In this document: positions 7,790 to 15,097 of the stretch, piece by piece
Layout of the letters: each line of letters begins with the position of its first letter
Numbering within the stretch: the stretch's first letter is position 1
Origin: Caryophanales bacterium UBA7581
Lineage (GTDB): Bacteria > Bacillota_I > Bacilli_A > RFN20 > CAG-826
Direction of reading: 5' to 3'
DNA length: 22,439 nucleotides
NCBI GenBank assembly: GCA_002477825.1
Contig: DLKT01000006.1
Location: forward strand, 1-22,439
Notes under the pieces: generated by a model
What the model was told of the DNA's origin: nothing
Seen by the model: only the letters and a program-made list of their open reading frames with translations
Database searches by the model: none
Translations under genes and position numbers: made by a program

Positions 7790-7823
7790 ATTCTAGCAAA
7801 TTATTACTAAAATTAGTAATAAT
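7790..7823 (-). promoter_or_regulatory. Extended -10 promoter with abutting palindromic operator
   Basis: On the minus strand TGCTAGAAT (7790-7798) is an extended -10 box 24 nt before the rsmB-like start. Directly upstream lies a perfect palindrome (7800-7823) with 11-bp arms (ATTATTACTAA and its complement) around a 2-bp centre. It covers the spacer and -35 region, as a repressor or activator site would. No good -35 hexamer is visible, so activation or an extended -10 mechanism is plausible. Confidence 0.5.
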
Positions 7824-7867
7824 AATTGCGATTTTTCATGATTATTTTTTATTTTTCTTTTCTAGCG

Positions 7868-7894
7868 AAAAAAAAGAGGCTTTTTAACGCCTCT
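7868..7894 (-). terminator. Terminator of the His-rich protein gene
   Basis: On the minus strand AGAGGC pairs with GCCTCT across an 8-nt loop and is followed by an uninterrupted T-run (7868-7874). It begins 19 nt after the stop codon at 7913 and separates this gene from the rsmB operon. Confidence 0.85.
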
Positions 7895-7912
7895 ATATTC
7901 AACATATTGTGA

Positions 7913-8473
7913 TTAATGATGGTGGTGATGATGATCATCGTGACAACAACAATCGCCATCATGATGATGTTCCTCACAATGGCATTCATCGTCATGATGA
8001 TGTTCTTGCGCTTCTTGATCCATTTGGGTTTGACGTTCTCCTAAACGTTCTTCAAAATTTTCAAACATATCGCCTTCATAGATTTCGGTATCTTCATCAT
8101 ATTCCTCTTCTTCTAAAAGCACTTCATTTTTTTCGGTAATGTAACGAGGATATTCTTCGTTAATATGATGATATTCTCGATTTTGTGTATAGCTAAATTG
8201 AACCGTTAAATGAATAATAAAAGGTTCCGCCATTTTTATTAAGAAAGCCGCTACTTCTTTTTCTACTGGGCGACATTCAATGGGGGCTTCTACTCGTATT
8301 AAAACTTGATACGAAGTTTGTTCTACGCCATCATGATATACGTAATATTCGGGAGCGAGAAATAGAATTTCATCTTCGCTTACTTCCCATAAATTTGCTA
8401 ATTTTTTTGTTACTTCTTTTGAATATTGTCCAACCACATAACGGTCAGAGCCAATAAAGGTAATTGTAATCAT
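7913..8473 (-). CDS. Protein with a His/Cys/Asp-rich metal-binding tail
   Basis: A protein of 186 residues. Residues 1-115 form an alpha/beta domain (start MITITFIGSDRYVVGQYSKE) that faintly recalls DUF1904, a small tautomerase-like family; I am not sure. Residues about 115-155 are very acidic. The last 30 residues are dominated by His, Asp and Cys, with the clusters HHHDDECHCEEHHH, CCCHDD and a final HHHHHH. Such tails bind Ni, Zn, Cu or Co in metallochaperones and storage proteins; binding here is inferred. SD GGAGAT, with an extended -10 (TGCTATGAT, 8500-8508) upstream. It is a single gene with its own terminator, and it sits where def and fmt often lie in related genomes. The tail is encoded by CAT-type repeats. 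Confidence 0.75.
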   Translation of the reverse strand: MITITFIGSDRYVVGQYSKEVTKKLANLWEVSEDEILFLAPEYYVYHDGVEQTSYQVLIRVEAPIECRPVEKEVAAFLIKMAEPFIIHLTVQFSYTQNREYHHINEEYPRYITEKNEVLLEEEEYDEDTEIYEGDMFENFEERLGERQTQMDQEAQEHHHDDECHCEEHHHDGDCCCHDDHHHHHH

Positions 8474-8499
8474 AAAATCTATCTCCTTTAAACATCATT

Positions 8500-8508
8500 A
8501 TCATAGCA
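8500..8508 (-). promoter_or_regulatory. Extended -10 promoter of the His-rich protein gene
   Basis: TGCTATGAT on the minus strand lies 26 nt before the ATG at 8473. The -35 region 17 nt upstream is weak (TTTTAA). Confidence 0.4.
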
Positions 8509-8529
8509 AATCTCGCTTTATTTTAAAAG

Positions 8530-10725
8530 TTAAAAATCATAAGGATCGCGGTCAATTTTTAAACGATAACCACTTTTTAATGCGAGTTTCCTACGGATTT
8601 TATCTAAAACTATTTCAATTTTTTCAGCCTTCTTATATTTTAAAAGCAGCTGCTCTACAAACATATTTCCTTGCTTTTTAATATAAGGAACCGTTGGTCC
8701 TAAAATCGTTAAATCTTCAATATTTTCCTCTTCTAACATCTCTTTAATTTCTAAAGCAATGTCATGAACTTTATCTTCACTAACACAGGTTAAAGTTAAA
8801 GAAATTAAATAGGTATAAGGCGGATACTGCTGCATTCTTCGACTATTCATTTCAATTTGGAAGAAATGGGTATAGTCTTGTTTTGCCCCTAATCTTACCG
8901 CATAATGGGTGGGCATATAGGTTTGGATTAACGCTCTTCCTTTTTTCTTTCCTCTTCCCGCTCTTCCTACGGCTTGAGTAATGAGTTGGAAGGTTCTTTC
9001 TGAAGAACGAAATGACGGCATTGTAAGTCCCATATCCGCTAAAACGACACCCACTAAAGTAACGTTTTGGAAATCATGACCTTTCGCTATCATTTGGGTA
9101 CCGATTAAAATATCCGCTTCTTGATTTTGGAATTTCTTTAAAACTTTTTCCACGTTTTGTCTTACTTTAGATACATCGGAATCCAGGCGAAGGGTTTTCG
9201 CATGGGGGAAAAGTCTTGTGACTTCTTCTTCAATTCTTTCGGTACCAAAACCTTGTTTGGATAAGTAAGTACTTCCACATTCCGGACAAACTTTTGGCGC
9301 TTGCATAACAAAGTCACAATGATGACATTTTAACATTTGATCTTCTTTATGGTAGCTTAAAGCAATATCACAAGTTGGACATTTAAAGACATAGCCACAT
9401 TTTCGACAGCTCACATAAGGAGCGTATCCTCTTCGGTTTAATAAAAGAACGATTTGTTCTTTTTTATCTAATGCTTCTTTCATCGCTTTTCTTAAAGAAA
9501 GAGAGAAAAGAACGGAGTCTTTATCTACGGAATTAGGATTTAATAAATCGATAATTTCGGTTTCTGGTAAAGCGCCTTGATGGATGCGGTTGGTTAATTG
9601 TATATAGCCATAAACGCCTTTTAACGCACGGGCTCTAGATTCTAATGAAGGAGTGGCACTTCCTAATAAAATGCGTGCGCCTTCTTCTTTGGCTCGCCAT
9701 TTAGCGACTTCTAAAGCATGATAGCATGGAGCATTTTCTTGTTTATAGGTTTCAACGTGCTCTTCATCTAAAATAATTAGGCCTAAATTCTTTAAGGGAG
9801 CAAAAATCGCGCTTCTTGCACCAATTACGATTTTCGCTTGTCCTGAAACAATGCGACGATATTCATCATACTTTTGTCCGGGGGTTAATTCCGAATGAAG
9901 AATCGCTATTTTTTCAATAAACCGACGCGAAAAATATTCAATCATCATCGGCGTTAAAGAGATTTCTGGCACTAAGAAAAGAACGCTTTTTCCGTTTTGG
10001 ATATAGTGTTCCGCTAAACGAAGATAAACTTCGGTTTTTCCGGAACCCGTCACGCCTTCTAAAAGCGTGGTTTCTTTGGGGGAGGTTAAAAAACTTTGAA
10101 TCGCTTTTTGTTGATCTTCTGTTAATTCTTTAGGCGTTTCCATTGGACTTGTTTTAATCGTTAAACGCCGTTTTTCTTCTTTAACGAGTTTTACTCTTTC
10201 TAACGCAATCAATTTTTCTAAAATGGATTTAGAACGAAAATCTTTTTTTAAAATTCTTTCTTCTTTCGCTACTCTTCTTAACCATTCAATTTGTTGATCG
10301 GTTAAGCCTTCTTCATTACTAGAAACGATTTCTACATAGGTTTCATAAGCAATTTTGGGCGCTTTTAAAGAAGAGGATTTAGGTTTTAAAGAAGGGGGAA
10401 GCATCGTTTGTAACACACGAATTAAAGGTGTGAAATAATAATTCGATAGAAAAGTCGCTAACTTCCACTGCATGTCATTGAGTAGACATTCTTCATCAAT
10501 GACATCGATGACTTCTTTTAAAATATAAGCCGTTTTTTCTTCATATTCTTCTTTTGTTAAAGGTGTTTCTATGACACTAGAAACGAAACCAATGAGAATT
10601 TGGTTACGAAAAGGAACGCTTACGCGATACCCTTTTTCCACCTTTTTATCGCCTAAATAAGCATAAGAAAAAGGGCGGTCTAAATCTAACGCAGCGTGTT
10701 CTATATATACTTCTAGAATTCGCAT
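8530..10725 (-). CDS. priA: Primosomal protein N' (replication restart helicase PriA)
   Basis: A protein of 731 residues, the normal length. It recognises stalled forks, unwinds DNA 3' to 5' and reloads the replicative helicase. Seen in order: the N-terminal DNA-binding domain (MRILEVYIEHAALDLDRPFSY), Walker A GVTGSGKTE (about 225), DEEH Walker B (about 320), the NRRGYAP motif, and a zinc module with eight Cys as four CxxC pairs (CRKC, CPTC, CHHC, CPEC; about 438-485). The helicase C-terminal motifs GTERIEEE and AVGRAGRGKKKGRALIQTY follow. SD GGGAGGG is strong. It lies 20 nt after gmk and is likely co-transcribed with it. Confidence 0.97.
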   Translation of the reverse strand: MRILEVYIEHAALDLDRPFSYAYLGDKKVEKGYRVSVPFRNQILIGFVSSVIETPLTKEEYEEKTAYILKEVIDVIDEECLLNDMQWKLATFLSNYYFTPLIRVLQTMLPPSLKPKSSSLKAPKIAYETYVEIVSSNEEGLTDQQIEWLRRVAKEERILKKDFRSKSILEKLIALERVKLVKEEKRRLTIKTSPMETPKELTEDQQKAIQSFLTSPKETTLLEGVTGSGKTEVYLRLAEHYIQNGKSVLFLVPEISLTPMMIEYFSRRFIEKIAILHSELTPGQKYDEYRRIVSGQAKIVIGARSAIFAPLKNLGLIILDEEHVETYKQENAPCYHALEVAKWRAKEEGARILLGSATPSLESRARALKGVYGYIQLTNRIHQGALPETEIIDLLNPNSVDKDSVLFSLSLRKAMKEALDKKEQIVLLLNRRGYAPYVSCRKCGYVFKCPTCDIALSYHKEDQMLKCHHCDFVMQAPKVCPECGSTYLSKQGFGTERIEEEVTRLFPHAKTLRLDSDVSKVRQNVEKVLKKFQNQEADILIGTQMIAKGHDFQNVTLVGVVLADMGLTMPSFRSSERTFQLITQAVGRAGRGKKKGRALIQTYMPTHYAVRLGAKQDYTHFFQIEMNSRRMQQYPPYTYLISLTLTCVSEDKVHDIALEIKEMLEEENIEDLTILGPTVPYIKKQGNMFVEQLLLKYKKAEKIEIVLDKIRRKLALKSGYRLKIDRDPYDF

Positions 10726-10745
10726 ACGTGAAGCCCTCCCTTTAA

Positions 10746-11330
10746 TTATTGAATGATACGTGCATTCATTTTGGAACGGATAATGCTACGGATTTCGTCG
10801 CTTGCGCGTTCCACATCATCATTTAATACAATATAGTGATATTGGTATTTTAAACCAATTTCTCTTTTTGCTTTTTCTAAGCGTTCATGAATGATTTCTT
10901 CGCTTTCGCTTTTCCGTCCACGAATTCTTTCTTCTAACGCTTCCATCGAAGGTGGTAATAAGAAAATTGAGAATACATCTGATCCTTGACATTTTTTCAT
11001 TACTTGCTTTGCGCCTTCTACTTCAATTTCAAGAATGACATTTTTACCTTCATTCCGTAATTTTTCTACATAATCTTTGGGTGTGCCGTAACGATTTCCA
11101 ACAAAAGAGGCCCACTCTAACATGTTGCCTTCTTCGACATTTCGGTCAAATTCTTCGTTGGAGACAAAGAAATAATCGACACCATCTACTTCTTGATTTC
11201 TAGGTTTTCTTGTCGTCATGGAAATGGAATACGCTAAGTGTAAGGATTCATCTTCCATTACTTTGCGTCGCACTGTACCTTTTCCGACACCGCTCGGTCC
11301 ACTGAGAATGATTAAAAGTCCTTTTTTCAT
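10746..11330 (-). CDS. gmk: Guanylate kinase
   Basis: A protein of 194 residues, normal for the family. It converts GMP to GDP with ATP. The P-loop is GPSGVGKGT (about 9-17). The GMP site residues are seen in SMTTRKPRNQEVDGVDYFFV and in EWASFVGNRYGTP. ILEIEVEGAKQV carries the usual acidic position, and the lid holds RIRGRKSESEE. I place the start at ATG 11330, with GGTGAT just upstream; an in-frame GTG at 11339 would include that SD. In many Bacillota gmk is followed by rpoZ and coaBC before priA; here priA follows directly. Confidence 0.97.
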   Translation of the reverse strand: MKKGLLIILSGPSGVGKGTVRRKVMEDESLHLAYSISMTTRKPRNQEVDGVDYFFVSNEEFDRNVEEGNMLEWASFVGNRYGTPKDYVEKLRNEGKNVILEIEVEGAKQVMKKCQGSDVFSIFLLPPSMEALEERIRGRKSESEEIIHERLEKAKREIGLKYQYHYIVLNDDVERASDEIRSIIRSKMNARIIQ

Positions 11331-11350
11331 GGGTATCACCGCCTACTACA

Positions 11351-11365
11351 TTGTTAATATAACAA
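11351..11365. repeat. Small palindrome in the gmk leader
   Basis: TTGTTA and TAACAA flank a 3-nt spacer just downstream of the gmk -10 box, near the expected transcription start. It may be an operator, but an AT-rich palindrome this short can arise by chance. Confidence 0.3.
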
Positions 11366-11376
11366 CATATATTAGC

Positions 11377-11405
11377 ATTATAAAGATTTCTATGGTAAAA
11401 ATCAA
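11377..11405 (-). promoter_or_regulatory. gmk-priA promoter
   Basis: On the minus strand TTGATT (11400-11405) and TATAAT (11377-11382) are separated by exactly 17 nt, a near-consensus housekeeping promoter. The leader to gmk is about 40 nt. Confidence 0.8.
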
Positions 11406-11527
11406 TGAAATAAAGTAAAATTCATTGCTTTAAAAACTTTGTTTTTTCTTATAGAAAAGCTAAAAACTTTTAACTGATTTTTTTCATTTTATTTTTGTAT
11501 GATTATCTTGCAAATTATCTTTAATTA

Positions 11528-12217
11528 TTAATTTAAATTAATCGTATAATTATCTAGAATCATAAGTCTTTTCATCTGATAATCATAAGCAATAAAAACA
11601 CATTCATATGTTCCTTCATAAGGATAATTATTATATTCCTTTTTCGTTACATTACAGAAAACAAAGGAGTCAAAGCTTGAAGATTCTACTTGGACATTTA
11701 TCGGTAAAAGCGTTTTGATTTTTGAGCTTAATTCACTTTGCCATAACGAACTATCTTTCATTTCTTGCTCAAAAGCTATTTTACTTTCAGCATTTGTGAT
11801 TTTAGCATAACTTAAATAATACGTGTCCATTTTTATTGTGCCTATTTTCACCTGATTTGGAAGATTTATTTTGGTTTTTTCTTCAATCATGGTCATTCGA
11901 TTCACATCATAAGAAACGTCACTAGAAAAAATAAATCGATATGAACCAAAAAGCACCAATGGCACTAGACAAATACAACCAACAATTAAATTCTTTTTAT
12001 ACCCTTGGTTATTCTTTTTAAGTTGTATTCCAATGAGAATTGATAAAACACAAATAGGAATAAAAAGCCACATTACCCACGTGTATTTTAACATTCCCGC
12101 CATTCCAAAGATTTCTACTTCCCCTATTCTACTTGATAAAATAAAAGACACCATAGGAGATAAAAGCGCTAATACGAACAAAATGTTTTCCAATTTTTTT
12201 CTTTTTTTATCCTTCAT
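11528..12217 (-). CDS. Membrane protein with extracytoplasmic C-terminal domain
   Basis: A protein of 229 residues that I do not recognise. A very basic start (MKDKKRKKLEN) leads into three hydrophobic helices at about 10-30, 42-65 and 75-97. A soluble domain of about 130 residues follows, mixing beta strands with Ser, Tyr and Asn (for example 'TYYLSYAKITNAESK' and 'NNYPYEGTYECVFIAYDY'). With a basic N-terminus inside and three helices, the domain should face outside. SD AAGGAGA. It is the first gene of the AT-rich island, leftward like the others. No terminator is visible in the 120 bases after it. The role is unknown. Confidence 0.65.
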   Translation of the reverse strand: MKDKKRKKLENILFVLALLSPMVSFILSSRIGEVEIFGMAGMLKYTWVMWLFIPICVLSILIGIQLKKNNQGYKKNLIVGCICLVPLVLFGSYRFIFSSDVSYDVNRMTMIEEKTKINLPNQVKIGTIKMDTYYLSYAKITNAESKIAFEQEMKDSSLWQSELSSKIKTLLPINVQVESSSFDSFVFCNVTKKEYNNYPYEGTYECVFIAYDYQMKRLMILDNYTINLN

Positions 12218-12271
12218 AATTTGTTTCTCCTTTTCAATCTAAACTAAAATAACATCTAAGCAACTCTCATA

Positions 12272-12393
12272 TTACTTTATTTTTTGAGCTCCTTTTTCAT
12301 TCAAAATCTGCTCTATTTCATTTTTATAGTGTGAGTTAAACATCACTTTTTTATTTTCTATATACAATGTGTATTGATAAATTTTTTATATTT
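12272..12393 (-). pseudogene. 3' fragment of a small gene cut by insertion element A
   Basis: A leftward frame without stops encodes a coherent tail (YQYTLYIENKKVMFNSHYKN, then EIEQILNEKGAQKIK) up to a stop at 12272-12274. It has no start codon and runs into the element boundary at 12393. On the other side of the element, an SD (GGAGA) and GTG at 12790 open a reading frame (MIYKI) that runs into the element. The two pieces may be halves of one gene. A stop next to the boundary shows further decay. Confidence 0.35.
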
Positions 12394-12773
12394 AAATCCT
12401 TATTTGCACAGAGGACCTAGAAAGAAGTGTAACTGTTATAAGTTTGAAATAACCAACAAGTTATATTTAAGTAAGTAATAACGACTTTTGATTTGGTATT
12501 TTTTCGTTGCTATTTACCTAAATAAAGAATAAACCAACAAAATGATTTATTACTATAGTTTTTAAAATCACATGCAGGGTTTGAACGAGAAGAATTGCAA
12601 GATTATTTGAATCTATTTCGCTTCATAATGAATGAGGGTAATGATCCTTTAGAAAAGGTAAAAAAGATGTTACTGCTCTTAATTAAAAAGCAAAAAAGGA
12701 TAAAATATTGAGAGTATTTTAAAAAATCAAAATAATTCAATTGATTTTAGGTCCTCTGTGCAAATAAGGATTT
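12394..12773 (+). mobile_element. Decayed insertion element A (380 bp, perfect inverted ends)
   Basis: Perfect 26-bp inverted ends lie at 12394-12419 and 12748-12773 (core TTTGCACAGAGG). Between them is a left part related to element B (AAGTGTAACTGTTA, then TTATATTTAAGTAAGTAATAA). A right part holds a rightward coding relic (about 12577-12732) with the tail pattern ELQDYLNLFRFIMN ... LEKVKKM, broken by a stop. The relic looks like a transposase C-terminus shared with element B. The middle of the transposase is gone, so it cannot move itself. No clear target duplication remains. Confidence 0.7.
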
Positions 12774-12779
12774 TCAATT

Positions 12780-12998
12780 TTATATATCACTTAATATCTC
12801 CTTTACATAAAATTTCATCTTTCGTTTAAATCTTCTAGCCATAGGAGCATGAAGTACAAATTAGTGTTTTTTTCAGCCACATCTAAACAATAAACTGCTG
12901 TATTAGGTAACATACGACTGAATTACCTTGAACCTAATTTTTTCAGTATCACAATCACGTAATCCCTATTAGTACAAATGGACATCACTATTTTCCAT
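12780..12998 (-). pseudogene. Frameshifted small-gene relic behind a shared promoter module
   Basis: A promoter/SD module (12998-13024) leads to an ATG at 12998, but this frame stops after nine codons. Other frames then carry coherent stretches: DYVIVILKKLGS, NTAVYCLDVAEKNTNLYF and HAPMARRFKRKMKFYVKEIL, ending at a stop at 12780-12782. At least two frameshifts and one stop would need repair, so this is probably a dead gene. The family is not recognised. It is the only relic that still has the module. Confidence 0.4.
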
Positions 12999-13024
12999 TC
13001 CCCCTATATTTTTATAATATCATA
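12998..13024 (-). promoter_or_regulatory. Island promoter/SD module, copy 1
   Basis: On the minus strand an extended -10 (TGATATTAT) is followed by AAAAATATAGGGGGA, which includes the SD, directly before ATG 12998. The same arrangement occurs at 14091, 21244 and 22166. Here it drives only a dead reading frame. Confidence 0.5.
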
Positions 13025-13045
13025 TAATTATTTTTAAGGGAGTTT

Positions 13046-13519
13046 TTATTTTTGATAATTTGATTTTTTATATTCTTCAAAGTATTTTTCTACTATAAAA
13101 CCTATGCTTTTCCCATCATAACCTCGTAAAGAAAAACTAAAACTCTTGCCATTTATTAGCGTTATCGTCATTTTCTTACAAGGAATTCTCAATACTACTG
13201 ATGTTTCATCAACAATTGAAATTCTCTCTATATATTGAAAAGAAAAACATAAGTCCTTTTTCCATCTGTTTTTTCCTTTACATTCCATATAGAAACCACA
13301 TAAATTTAAAGTTATTCTATCTTGAGCAATTTGTATTCTTCCACAAAAGATTTGAAACAAGCACCATAAGATAAAAAATAAAATAAACAATCCTACAAAG
13401 AAGGGTATAAAAAGCTCGTGAGTGTCTATCCAATAGAAAATCGCTAAAGCTAAAATGGGAAGATAAAGAAAAAATAATCGAATCAAATAAATATATGGGT
13501 AAAAAGTTTTCTTTTTCAT
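13046..13519 (-). CDS. Two-TM protein with PH-like domain
   Basis: A protein of 157 residues. A basic start (MKKKTFYPY) precedes two long hydrophobic helices (about 10-28 and 36-60). A beta-rich domain follows, with strands such as RIQIAQDRITLNL, FSFQYIERISIVDE and MTITLINGKSFSFSLRGYDG, and a final helix (IGFIVEKYFEEY). The plan is that of bacterial PH-like membrane proteins. It starts 20 nt after the gene at 13539 and has SD AGGA, so the two form an operon driven by the module at 14091-14116. Possible roles are immunity against the nearby RHS protein or envelope sensing; neither is shown by the sequence. Confidence 0.6.
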   Translation of the reverse strand: MKKKTFYPYIYLIRLFFLYLPILALAIFYWIDTHELFIPFFVGLFILFFILWCLFQIFCGRIQIAQDRITLNLCGFYMECKGKNRWKKDLCFSFQYIERISIVDETSVVLRIPCKKMTITLINGKSFSFSLRGYDGKSIGFIVEKYFEEYKKSNYQK

Positions 13520-13538
13520 TTTCCTTATCCTTTCTTAA

Positions 13539-14087
13539 TTACACACGAATACAAATTACGTCCTTCTTTTCAAATTTCGGTCGATATTCCCTTTCATACT
13601 CTATTTTTCCATTTCTATATGGATTAAAAAAACGATCAATCGCCTTTTTCGTTTTTAAAAGAAAATAACCATTTGCAAAAGTAATATCGTACACTGTTCC
13701 ATCTTTCTTTATAATTAAAATTGTCAATTCAAACATGTTGCTTTGAAATCGATGAAAGCAGCGAATGTCATAAATTTCATCGAATGAAATATAATACCAT
13801 TTTTTAGTTTTTCTTTTTTCTTTTTCTAAACCTTTTACATCCTTAGCAAAGCCAAAAGAAATACCATCTATTGTCACTTCAATGCCTAAAAAGAATAAAT
13901 ACAAAATAAAATAAATAGGGATTCCAATAGAAAGAACAATAAAGAGTAACCACATTACAACATCCCAAGCATCATTTATTTTCAAAATTCCATCGTTCTC
14001 AAAAAATATGATATAAAGAACAATGAAATACATTATAGCAAGGTATAGCATTCTAAAATTTTGACGAATTCTTTTCTTTTTTTTCAT
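13539..14087 (-). CDS. Two-TM protein with PH-like domain
   Basis: A protein of 182 residues. A very basic start (MKKKKRIRQNFR) precedes two hydrophobic helices (about 13-30 and 42-69). A PH-like domain follows, with GIEVTIDGISFGFAKD, a charged loop (LEKEKRKTKKW), YYISFDEIYDIRCF and ILIIKKDGTVYDITFANGYF, then a helix and a charged tail. It resembles the protein at 13046 and its other island relatives in layout, with low identity. The start is fixed by the SD GAGGGGAT and the extended -10 module just upstream. The first codons, SD and promoter are identical to those of the gene at 22162, which points to a recent shared origin of the 5' end. Confidence 0.6.
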   Translation of the reverse strand: MKKKKRIRQNFRMLYLAIMYFIVLYIIFFENDGILKINDAWDVVMWLLFIVLSIGIPIYFILYLFFLGIEVTIDGISFGFAKDVKGLEKEKRKTKKWYYISFDEIYDIRCFHRFQSNMFELTILIIKKDGTVYDITFANGYFLLKTKKAIDRFFNPYRNGKIEYEREYRPKFEKKDVICIRV

Positions 14088-14090
14088 TTT

Positions 14091-14116
14091 ATCCCCTCTA
14101 TATTTTTATATTAGCA
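14091..14116 (-). promoter_or_regulatory. Island promoter/SD module, copy 2
   Basis: On the minus strand TGCTAATAT (extended -10) is followed by AAAAATATAGAGGGGAT, which carries the SD. The 32 bases 14085-14116, including the ATG, are identical to 22160-22191. Confidence 0.6.
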
Positions 14117-14124
14117 CATTTTTG

Positions 14125-14162
14125 TATTATTCAGTTAATTCTAGTTTGATAACTGAGTAATA
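14125..14162. repeat. Imperfect palindrome upstream of promoter module copy 2
   Basis: Arms of 13 bp (TATTATTCAGTTA and its near complement, one G-T pair) surround a 12-nt loop. On the plus strand it is followed by T-rich sequence. It could be an operator for the 14087 promoter or a weak plus-strand terminator. Confidence 0.4.
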
Positions 14163-14273
14163 ATTTTTTTCCTTTAAAGCCATAATTTAATTATGTTATA
14201 TGTTTTTCTCTTTTTATTTCTACTTGATAATTTATAAATATCTCAGAATAAGTTTTTTCTATTTCTATTTAAA

Positions 14274-14826
14274 TTCTTTTTAAAACGTAATTTGCACAGT
14301 GGGTCTAGTCATTAAAATAAGAAGTGCAACTTTAGCAGGATCAAAAAGTTTTATTTAAGCAAATAATAAAATCGAGATTTGGCAGATGTCATCTCATTAT
14401 AGGTTCATCCCATGAATAATCGCTTAAAAATAATAAAGCGTACTTTACATATAATTCTCTTTTATCTTTTACAGTTGAAAAACAAAAAAGTAGGAAAACC
14501 CCAGTATTTATCGATCTTTTTTTGATTTCTTAATTACTTAGTTTTGTAGTATATTTTTCTTTTTTGAAGAATAACACGAAGCTACAATAAAATTTCTGTA
14601 AACCATTTTTTAAATGAACTGCAAAGCTATTTAGACTTATTTGCTTTTATGGTAAATGAAAAAGGAGAACCATTAGAAAAGGTAAAACGTATGGTATACC
14701 TTTCTTTGATTACTCCAATTTCATTAAAATATCGTGATTATTATGGAAAAAGGCTTAAAAATAGTGATTAACGAACTAAATATTTCAAATTGCAGACCCA
14801 CTGTGCAAATTACGTTTTTTCTTTTT
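14274..14826 (+). mobile_element. Decayed insertion element B (537 bp) with 8-bp target duplication
   Basis: Perfect 25-bp inverted ends lie at 14282-14306 and 14794-14818 (core TTTGCACAGTGG). The 8-bp direct repeat TTCTTTTT abuts both ends (14274-14281 and 14819-14826), as a target-site duplication would; the site is T-rich, so some caution applies. A rightward coding relic (about 14603-14771) gives ELQSYLDLFAFMVN ... LEKVKRM ... LKYRDYYGK, homologous to the relic in element A. The left part shares AAGTGCAACTTT with element A. An 8-bp duplication fits families such as IS1595, ISL3, IS66 or IS256; I cannot assign one. Confidence 0.7.
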
Positions 14827-15045
14827 TTATTTTTTATTAAATTAAATTCCTATTGAAATAATGTATTATAAGTATAGTTTAATATGTTTATTTTTTATTC
14901 TCGAAACGCTTTTAAAATTATTCCCATAATCTTTTTATTGCTTTTCTTGCACTAGTTGGTTCAACATTTTTTATTAATAACACAAGCATGTCTACATCTC
15001 TTTATAACTATAAGTTTTTCATATTTTAAATTTTATTGTATTTAT
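14827..15045. other. AT-rich gap with a possible coding relic
   Basis: No intact gene is seen between element B and the terminator at 15046. A leftward stretch of about 25 codons (14918-15001) reads DMLVLLIKNVEPTSARKAIK and ends at a stop. It may be the last part of a lost small gene. Nothing else is recognised. Confidence 0.3.
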
Positions 15046-15082
15046 AAAAAAGGATGTATCCACCCACTAGGATAGACACACC
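15046..15082 (-). terminator. Terminator of the RHS operon
   Basis: On the minus strand TATCC pairs with GGATA across an 8-nt loop, and further imperfect pairing extends the stem (AAAGG with CCTTT). A T-run follows (15046-15051). It starts 15 nt after the stop of the gene at 15098. Confidence 0.65.
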
Positions 15083-15097
15083 CTTTGCAGGTTTGTG

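Noticed and set aside
7909..7990. Possible CRISPR or tandem-repeat array
   Set aside because: The repetition is of short triplets coding for His and Asp; there are no spaced direct repeats.
7909..8139. Rightward open frame rich in Asp, Asn and His
   Set aside because: It is the complement of the repeated CAT/GAT codons of the His-rich protein. There is no SD, and the leftward gene has a start, promoter and terminator.
11340..11527. Gene or RNA between gmk and the membrane protein gene
   Set aside because: Only the gmk promoter and a short palindrome are visible; no frame has a start with an SD, and there is no tRNA-like fold.
12394..14818. Assignment of the two elements to the IS30 family
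   Set aside because: AAGTGCAACT recalls IS30 ends, but here it lies inside the element, the ends are different, and the duplication is 8 bp. The transposase tail also does not look like IS30.
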